Shown piece by piece: positions 46,751 to 50,957 of a stretch of 50,957 nucleotides of DNA. Each line of letters opens with the position of its first letter. The stretch's first letter is position 1. Source of the DNA: a virus; IMG/VR virus record IMGVR_UViG_3300042010_000257, positions 1 through 50,957 of that record. One strand, written 5' to 3'. The translations under genes and the position numbers were made by a program. The notes below the pieces were generated by a model. It had not been told where the DNA came from. It saw only the letters and a program-made list of their open reading frames with translations, and ran no database searches.

Positions 46751-47112
46751 TGCGTGACATCAAAACGCGTGAAGGATTTGATTTCTGGGACAAGCTGAAT
46801 GCTCTGCCACGCTATGCCTTTTTGCTTTCCCCGTCAGGCACCTCGGTTCAGAAGTTCGAGGACACAGCCATGGGTAACTGGATCGATGTGCACGAGGCAC
46901 AGCAGATCGTGGACCAGGCGCAGGAGCGAATCAACGAGTTGCGTGATGAACTGGGTGCAGCAAAGGGTGAGTATGATCGCGCGGCGAACATGGTTGACTC
47001 GCTGCAGCAGCGTTTGAACGCAGCAGATCAGCGGATTGATGATCTGTTGGCAGAAATTGCAACAGTGCGGCTCGGCCCAAGCAAGATGATCGTCGGGGAC
47101 GAACTGCCATGA
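46747..47112 (+). CDS. Coiled-coil protein, unknown
   Basis: The 121-aa product has a short N-terminal part (MMRDIKTREGFDFWDKLNAL) and a long coiled coil about residues 48-105 (EAQQIVDQAQERINELRDEL, DSLQQRLNAADQRIDDLLAE). Soluble, likely oligomeric. An internal ATG (46870, MGNWIDVHEA) is also possible. Coupled to both neighbours through overlapping stop/start codons. Confidence 0.65.
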   Translation: MMRDIKTREGFDFWDKLNALPRYAFLLSPSGTSVQKFEDTAMGNWIDVHEAQQIVDQAQERINELRDELGAAKGEYDRAANMVDSLQQRLNAADQRIDDLLAEIATVRLGPSKMIVGDELP

Positions 47113-47345
47113 CCAAGCGACCCACAGTCCGAACCACCACCGGTGCGACGGTGACCCTTACGATCGAGATCTCAAACATTGGAAGCTGGGGGCCGGATTG
47201 CAAGATCGATCAGGTTTATCGGCAGGCCAGGGAAGAGGCAATCGGCCGAATCAATCGCGCATTCAAGGACGACCAACGAGGCGTCCGGATCCTTGGACCT
47301 GTAGTCGTCAAAGCGATAACAACTGATGTCGAACTGCGCGGGTAA
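47109..47345 (+). CDS. Small unknown protein
   Basis: The 78-aa product (MTKRPTVRTTTGATVTLTIE, ISNIGSWGPDCKIDQVYRQA, REEAIGRINRAFKDDQRGVR) looks like a compact alpha/beta fold: strand, helix, strand (IRILGPVVVKAITTDVEL type end). Overlaps the previous stop by 4 nt. No family recognised. Confidence 0.65.
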   Translation: MTKRPTVRTTTGATVTLTIEISNIGSWGPDCKIDQVYRQAREEAIGRINRAFKDDQRGVRILGPVVVKAITTDVELRG

Positions 47346-47358
47346 GCCCGACGCGACA

Positions 47359-47376
47359 GGAGTACATCTGTACTCC
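47359..47376. promoter_or_regulatory. Palindrome GGAGTAC-ATCT-GTACTCC, copy 2 of 2
   Basis: Perfect 7-bp arms around 4 bp in the 94-bp gap before the cupin-like gene. Related to the palindrome at 38449. Could be an operator that starts a second transcription unit in the rightward operon. Confidence 0.5.
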
Positions 47377-47439
47377 ACACCTCTGTAACTCCCTCCCCCT
47401 TCAAAGTCAGCCGCTATAGCGGCATGGCGGAGCTTTGCC

Positions 47440-48021
47440 ATGATCATTGATGACGTAATGACCGACAAGATCACCCTGCACGGCCTCGGCTTTGTGCAGG
47501 TCCAGCTCCAGGGCAACCAGCGGCTGCACGTCTGGCATCCAGAGTTACCGCGCCGCAGCTGCTTCGCACACTCGGCGATCCACAACCACCGCTTTGACTT
47601 CGACTCTCTGATCCTGGTCGGTGAGCAGATCAACATTCAATATGCTGATCTGCCGTCAGCCTCCGCTTGCTTCAAGCAGGAAACCCACGAGCTCTACCTC
47701 CATGAAGGTGCTCGAAGCGCGCGCGGCGGTCGACCGTGGGTACCGAATGGACGCGTGGAAATGTTGCAGACGCAAAAACAGGTGATTGCTGCAGGATCGA
47801 CGTACCACATGAGGGCTTACGATTTTCATCGAACCGAGCCAGGCGGTGATGGCAAGGTGGCGACGATCATGAAAAAGGGCTGGGAAGGAACAGTCGGTGC
47901 GCAATCGAGCTGCGTTATTGGCATCGAGCCAGATGGCGACTTCGACCGGTACCAGTGGTCACCGGCTCAGCTCTGGGAAGTGGTCGCCAACGTAATGCTC
48001 GGGCAGAAGGTGACGCCATGA
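47440..48021 (+). CDS. Cupin-like protein, unknown
   Basis: The 193-aa product (MIIDDVMTDKITLHGLGFVQ, VQLQGNQRLHVWHPELPRRS) contains a HNHRFDF segment near residue 48 and HMRAYDFHRTEP near 127, separated by about 75 residues, which suits the two metal-binding motifs of a cupin barrel. A small-molecule or regulatory function is open. It follows the GGAGTAC palindrome gap. GGAG precedes the ATG. Confidence 0.65.
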   Translation: MIIDDVMTDKITLHGLGFVQVQLQGNQRLHVWHPELPRRSCFAHSAIHNHRFDFDSLILVGEQINIQYADLPSASACFKQETHELYLHEGARSARGGRPWVPNGRVEMLQTQKQVIAAGSTYHMRAYDFHRTEPGGDGKVATIMKKGWEGTVGAQSSCVIGIEPDGDFDRYQWSPAQLWEVVANVMLGQKVTP

Positions 48022-48083
48022 TCGTCCCCGTCTGCGCCCTCGCCTACATGGCCTGGCTCATCTACAAGGGGCCGCGGCGATGA
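48018..48083 (+). CDS. 21-aa hydrophobic peptide
   Basis: ATG at 48018 overlaps the previous stop, and its stop at 48081..48083 overlaps the next ATG (both ATGA). The product is MIVPVCALAYMAWLIYKGPR R: a short membrane segment with a basic end. Very short, but the double overlap supports translation. Role unknown; it might only couple translation. Confidence 0.5.
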   Translation: MIVPVCALAYMAWLIYKGPRR

Positions 48084-48415
48084 CCGAACAAAACACCAAA
48101 GAATTTTACTCTGCCGAGCAAGCTTCTCAGCATGCCGCCGACTGGTGCAAACGCCATCCCGCATGGCGCCGGATCTGTGATATCCCGGACCACTCCGCGT
48201 TCATGAAAACCTACGATGAGATTCCGAAACGCGAGCGCGTCTACTGGGACGAGAACGGCGGCGAAGAATGCTGGCGAGAATTCGGGATCGCAGGAAGCAA
48301 GGTGCCTACGGGATTCATCTCTGGAAAGGGCGAGTTTTTCGACAACGTGCTCAAAGTGCCTCTCCATCACAACCTGATGATGGTTTTTCGCGTTGGCATG
48401 AGTTGGAAACCATGA
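48080..48415 (+). CDS. Unknown protein
   Basis: The 111-aa product (MTEQNTKEFYSAEQASQHAA, DWCKRHPAWRRICDIPDHSA, FMKTYDEIPKRERVYWDENG) is rich in aromatic and charged residues and seems soluble. It belongs to the overlapped run at the end of the rightward operon. No motif recognised. Confidence 0.65.
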   Translation: MTEQNTKEFYSAEQASQHAADWCKRHPAWRRICDIPDHSAFMKTYDEIPKRERVYWDENGGEECWREFGIAGSKVPTGFISGKGEFFDNVLKVPLHHNLMMVFRVGMSWKP

Positions 48416-48479
48416 CCCGTTAGCAGTAACCCCTCCCTACTCTGCAGCCTGCCGGTTAACGGCGGGCGAGTAATCCTGC

Positions 48480-48797
48480 ATGTTCGATTTCCTGAAAAAG
48501 CGCTTTCGCCGCAAGGCCGCCGAGAAACATGCCACGCCAACAGCGGCCGGCCGATCTGCCAGCAGCTTCTCCGCTTCGTCATCCCAGGCCACCAGGACTG
48601 AGCCGTCATCGGATCTGCTCAACCCATTGAATCCGCTGAGCCCGTTCAGCCCTCTCAATCAGGTCGATTCGTACGAGCCACCCCGCTCACACAGCCATTG
48701 CGAACCCAGCAGTCACAGCAGCTATGACAGTGGCAGCAGCTACTCGTCGAGCGACAGCTGCAGTTCGTCCAGCTCGAGCGATAGCAGCTCCAGTTAA
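48480..48797 (+). CDS. Ser-rich low-complexity protein
   Basis: The 105-aa product begins with a basic helix (MFDFLKKRFRRKAAEKHATP), a linker with repeated LNPL/SPF units (LLNPLNPLSPFSPLNQ), and a C-terminal 35 residues of mainly serine with Tyr, Asp and Cys. The serine tract is encoded by mixed AGC/TCG/TCC codons, so it is selected as protein and not a simple DNA repeat. Function unknown; the basic amphipathic start might bind membranes. Confidence 0.65.
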   Translation: MFDFLKKRFRRKAAEKHATPTAAGRSASSFSASSSQATRTEPSSDLLNPLNPLSPFSPLNQVDSYEPPRSHSHCEPSSHSSYDSGSSYSSSDSCSSSSSSDSSSS

Positions 48798-48854
48798 AGC
48801 AGCGACTAAACCCACTCCCCACCTTCTGCCGCCACGCGCGGCATGGAGCAGCTC

Positions 48855-49061
48855 ATGAGCATCCAGTTTCTGTCCCACGAGGAGGTTTGCGAGCTCACTG
48901 GCGCGCGGACCAAGGCAGGTCAAATCCTCAATTTGAAGAAGAATGGCGTCAGGCACACGATCAAAGTGAACGGATGGCCAAGTGTTACTGCCATGGCCGT
49001 GACCGCAGTCGGTATGTTTGAAGCTGAAAAACCCGCATGGACACCACGCAAGGCTAGCTGA
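48855..49061 (+). CDS. DUF4224 protein, likely integrase partner (excisionase-like place)
   Basis: The 68-aa product (MSIQFLSHEEVCELTGARTK, AGQILNLKKNGVRHTIKVNG, WPSVTAMAVTAVGMF) has the DUF4224 pattern: FLSxEExxxLTGxxxxxxQxxxLxxxGIxxxxxxxGxPxV. Such genes usually lie directly before phage integrases in proteobacteria and may assist excision. ATG 48855 has GGAGCAG 5 nt upstream; an earlier ATG (48843) is weaker. Stop is 1 nt before the integrase ATG. Confidence 0.88.
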   Translation: MSIQFLSHEEVCELTGARTKAGQILNLKKNGVRHTIKVNGWPSVTAMAVTAVGMFEAEKPAWTPRKAS

Positions 49062-49062
49062 C

Positions 49063-50094
49063 ATGGGACGACGACCAAGCAAACCCGGTTCGATAGCTCG
49101 GCTGCGCGAGCGGAAAAAAGCCAGCGGCCGGGTTTTCTACTACTACGACACCGGCGGAAAGGACCGCAAGGAAATTCCGCTGGGTAGCGACTATGGCCTG
49201 GCGATCATGGCGTACGCCAAGCTGGAGCGCGATCGCACAGCGACCGACTTGGTCGCTAAGGTGATCACCTTCCGCTACGTCGCCGAGAAATACATGGTCG
49301 ACATCGTCCCCAGCAAAGGCACAGCCACCCAGGCGGACAACAAGCGAGAGATGAAGAATCTCATCGCATTCTTCGATGATCCACCGGCACCACTGGAAAC
49401 GATCGAGCCCCTGCATGTCCGCCAGTACCTGACCTGGCGGAAGGCTGCACCTGTCCGGGCCAATCGCGAGAAAGCGCTGCTGAGTGCTATCTGGAACTAT
49501 GCAAGGGACAAGGGTTACACCTCTCTGGCCAACCCGTGTGCAGGCATTAAGGGCAACAAGGAAACCGGACGCGATACGTACGTCGAGGACGCGCTGTTCA
49601 AGCGCGTGCACGATAAGGCAGACGTCGGCTTGAAAGACGCGATGGACCTTGCCTATTTGACGGGTCAGCGGGTTACCGACACAAGGCTGATGGATGAGCG
49701 CGACGTTCGTGACGGGCAGATTTGGGTCCTGCAGGCAAAAACAAAAGCGAAGCGTCGAATCGAAATCACGGGCGAGCTGAAGGTTTTGATTGATCGAATC
49801 ATGTCCCGGAAGACGGAACACAAGGTCCGCTCGACGCGGCTGATCGTTACGGAAGACGGCACACCGATGACGGTCGCCATGTTGCGGAGAAGGTTTGATT
49901 TGGCCAGGGAGGCGGCCGGTGTTGCGAAGTCTGAATTTCAGATGCGGGATTTGCGCGCAAAGGCAGGTACGGATAAGGCCGAATCAAGTGGCGATATTAT
50001 GCAAGCGAGGGATCAACTTGGGCATACGACGGTAGTTATGACGGAGCAGTACATCCGAAATCGCTTGGGCAAAAAAGTATCCCCGACTAAGTGA
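49063..50094 (+). CDS. int: Phage integrase (tyrosine recombinase) for the tRNA-Leu site
   Basis: The 343-aa product starts MGRRPSKPGSIARLRERKKA (ATG 49063; in-frame 49018 is inside DUF4224). N-terminal arm-binding part (FYYYDTGGKDRKEIPLGSDY), core-binding domain (about 70-165) and catalytic domain: AYLTGQRVTDTRLMDE (Arg), AKTKAKRRIEI (Lys), FQMRDLRAKAG (HxxR box with Arg instead of the first His), QLGHTTVVM (His) and TEQYIRNR (Tyr). It ends 82 bp before attR, with two GCGGACC sites between. It should integrate the phage at the tRNA-Leu anticodon/T-arm segment. Confidence 0.95.
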   Translation: MGRRPSKPGSIARLRERKKASGRVFYYYDTGGKDRKEIPLGSDYGLAIMAYAKLERDRTATDLVAKVITFRYVAEKYMVDIVPSKGTATQADNKREMKNLIAFFDDPPAPLETIEPLHVRQYLTWRKAAPVRANREKALLSAIWNYARDKGYTSLANPCAGIKGNKETGRDTYVEDALFKRVHDKADVGLKDAMDLAYLTGQRVTDTRLMDERDVRDGQIWVLQAKTKAKRRIEITGELKVLIDRIMSRKTEHKVRSTRLIVTEDGTPMTVAMLRRRFDLAREAAGVAKSEFQMRDLRAKAGTDKAESSGDIMQARDQLGHTTVVMTEQYIRNRLGKKVSPTK

Positions 50095-50128
50095 ATTGCG
50101 GACCAACTCCAAAATAGCGGACCGGAAA
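50094..50128 (+). repeat. Likely integrase arm-type sites (right)
   Basis: AATTGCGGACCA (50094..50105) and ATAGCGGACCGGAAA (50114..50128) share GCGGACC with the two sites at 1158..1240. They lie between the int stop and attR core. Confidence 0.6.
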
Positions 50129-50132
50129 CGAA

Positions 50133-50174
50133 CAAGGGTTTGCATCAGCTTTCGCCCGCAAACCCTTGATTTTA
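50133..50174 (+). terminator. Stem-loop terminator between int and attR
   Basis: CAAGGGTTTGC (50133..50143) pairs with GCAAACCCTTG (50158..50168), followed by ATTTT on the plus strand. It ends the int transcript and may also end tRNA-Leu RNA from the other side. Confidence 0.75.
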
Positions 50175-50175
50175 A

Positions 50176-50235
50176 ATGGTGCCCGAAGCCGGAATCGAAC
50201 CGGCACGCCCTTACGAGCGGGGGATTTTAAGTCCC
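50176..50235. repeat. attR core, 60-bp direct repeat
   Basis: Identical to 1063..1122. Here it supplies the 3' 59 bases of an intact tRNA-Leu gene, so the host tRNA stays functional after integration. Confidence 0.95.
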
Positions 50236-50263
50236 ATGCGTCTACCAGTTTCGCCATTCGGGC
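50177..50263 (-). tRNA. tRNA-Leu(UAA)
   Basis: Reverse-strand sequence of 87 nt starts GCCCGAATGGCGAAACTGGT and ends with GGGCACCA; the anticodon loop CTTAAAA gives UAA, and a long variable arm (CCGCTCGTAAGGGCG) marks a class II leucine tRNA. CCA is encoded. The 3' part comes from the phage att site. Confidence 0.97.
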
Positions 50264-50411
50264 GGTAGCGCGGTGAAGCGGTCTGAATACTGCAAATAAA
50301 CAATCGGCAGCTCTGACGCTAGTGCAGCAGAGGTGGAAATATATACATCCCGCCCCGGTGAAGCAAGTTCGCAAAGGCCCATTTCAAGACTAAATCTTAC
50401 CGGACAATGCA
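50264..50411. other. Spacer between tRNA genes
   Basis: No gene or clear signal seen; presumably holds the promoter of tRNA-Leu. Confidence 0.4.
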
Positions 50412-50450
50412 AATAAAAAAGCTCCGTAAATCATAGATCTACGGAGCTTG
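50412..50450 (-). terminator. Terminator of the tRNA-Cys transcript
   Basis: AAGCTCCGTA and TACGGAGCTT form a 10-bp stem with a U-run on the minus strand, 8 nt after the tRNA-Cys 3' end. Confidence 0.88.
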
Positions 50451-50457
50451 TTTAAAG

Positions 50458-50531
50458 TGGAGGCCGAGGTCGGAATCGAACCGGCGTAGGTGGATTTGCA
50501 ATCCACTGCATAACCATTTTGCTACTCGGCC
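50458..50531 (-). tRNA. tRNA-Cys(GCA)
   Basis: The 74-nt reverse-strand sequence starts GGCCGAGTAGCAAAATGGTT, has anticodon loop ATTGCAAA (GCA), TTCGATTCC T loop and encoded CCA. Confidence 0.97.
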
Positions 50532-50735
50532 TCAAACATCCGATGTCATGTAGCACAACATCAAATGTGTACAAACTTGGAGTAAGATCTCGATCTAACT
50601 CCTTGAAAACATTGAGCTTTTTGAGCGGTCAGTGCTTTCGATGGCGTGAATTATGTACTGATTTCCCGAGGCTGGCAACCCCTTGATTTCAAAAAAATTT
50701 CTACCCCATGGATTACGGGTTTTCAGGGCAGCCGT

Positions 50736-50957
50736 TCAATCCTTCGGTGTGGGATCTTCCGCTATTTGTACCACCGCAATCAATGGGTCGATGCCCCAGT
50801 CCCCGTGCAAATACCAATCGTCTCCGATCATCTCGGCCGGATGCATCGTCCGGTCGGAGCCATTGCCACACGCCAGTGAAGTGGCGGGACAATACCTGTC
50901 GCAACCCCAGCAAATGCGTTCGGGGTGCTTGGGGCTGATGGGAAAAGGCTTGGCCAT
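50736..50957 (-). CDS. DUF3079 domain protein
   Basis: The 73-aa product starts at the very edge of the window (MAKPFPISPKHPERICWGCD, RYCPATSLACGNGSDRTMHP). ICWGCDRYCP and CGNGSDRTxHPxE with GDDW following are the DUF3079 signature; the cysteines probably bind metal. Function unknown. It is chromosomal, right of the tRNAs, and helps place the insertion in a normal Pseudomonas tRNA neighbourhood. Its ribosome site lies outside the window. Confidence 0.9.
   Translation of the reverse strand: MAKPFPISPKHPERICWGCDRYCPATSLACGNGSDRTMHPAEMIGDDWYLHGDWGIDPLIAVVQIAEDPTPKD

Larger units (their letters stand above)
1063..50235. mobile_element. Complete temperate prophage (lambda-type head, P2-type contractile tail)
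   Basis: Two identical 60-bp copies of the tRNA-Leu 3' end bound the element. Inside are an integrase next to attR, CI/Cro switch, replication, late regulation, packaging, head, tail and lysis modules. All head and tail genes appear open and in canonical order. The two early operons share the same operator sequence, which argues for one phage and not two neighbouring ones. Length between repeats is about 49.1 kb, typical for a lambda-sized capsid. Only one gene (near 41.3 kb) looks frameshifted, so the prophage may well be inducible; that is inference. Confidence 0.9.

Noticed and set aside
38246-50094. A second, independent prophage or island right of the switch, as there is another integrase
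   Set aside because: The rightward promoter has the same operator as the cI-cro region, there is only one pair of att repeats, and no second set of head or tail genes exists.

Overview
The window is Pseudomonas-like DNA, probably from the fluorescens group. I infer this from gene families and host flanks; no database search was possible. It carries one complete-looking temperate prophage of about 49.1 kb inserted in the 3' end of a tRNA-Leu(UAA) gene. A 60-bp direct repeat (1063..1122 and 50176..50235) marks attL and attR. Right of attR lie the rebuilt tRNA-Leu, a tRNA-Cys and a DUF3079 gene. Left of attL lie the old tRNA terminator, a decayed P4-type integrase and a decayed response-regulator fragment, so this tRNA was used by an earlier island too.

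The phage is a mosaic: a lambda-type head (small and large terminase, gpW-like joiner, portal, ClpP-like protease, decoration protein, major capsid, FII-like connector, gpZ-like protein) joined to a P2-type contractile tail (V, W, J, I, H, FI, FII, E/E', tape measure, U, X, D) and a lysis set (holin, GH19 endolysin, nested Rz/Rz1). All these late genes read leftward (minus strand) from about 29.2 kb to 3.4 kb. The late operon starts at a promoter directly behind a Q-like antiterminator gene, followed within about 60 nt by a strong terminator (the lambda pR'-tR' layout). Several more intrinsic terminators lie inside the operon, so Q-dependent readthrough is expected. A three-fold imperfect repeat rich in GTTAAC lies just upstream of the small terminase gene and is a likely cosB-like packaging site.

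The switch is at 36.3-37.3 kb: cro-like gene (minus), operators, and a LexA-like CI repressor (plus), followed by a KilA-N gene. The leftward early operon runs cro, RHH protein, small ORF, CII, Rha/antirepressor, O-like initiator (with iterons inside), DnaB helicase, DUF3310, DUF1364, a 39-aa membrane peptide, VRR-NUC nuclease, a second tyrosine recombinase, a zinc protein and Q. The same 14-bp CI/Cro operator recurs at 38834 on a near-consensus rightward promoter, which ties the 38.8-50.1 kb region to the same phage: a pL-like operon with a boxA, a prophage CsrA, small unknown genes, DUF2303, a cytosine methyltransferase, DUF4406, DUF4224 and the integrase beside attR. An SOS (LexA) box precedes a DUF1654 gene between the two modules.

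The accessory content most worth attention is: three minus-strand, AT-richer cassettes set against the rightward operon (a 171-aa unknown, a CxxC/SH/CxxC zinc protein, and a two-TM protein resembling putative AbiC-type exclusion proteins) around an orphan C5 methyltransferase; a 944-aa tail-linked protein that reads like a six-hairpin glycosidase; paired GGAGTAC-N4-GTACTC palindromes; shared GGCCCC-loop-GGGGCC hairpins in both early operons; and a possible OOP-like antisense RNA.
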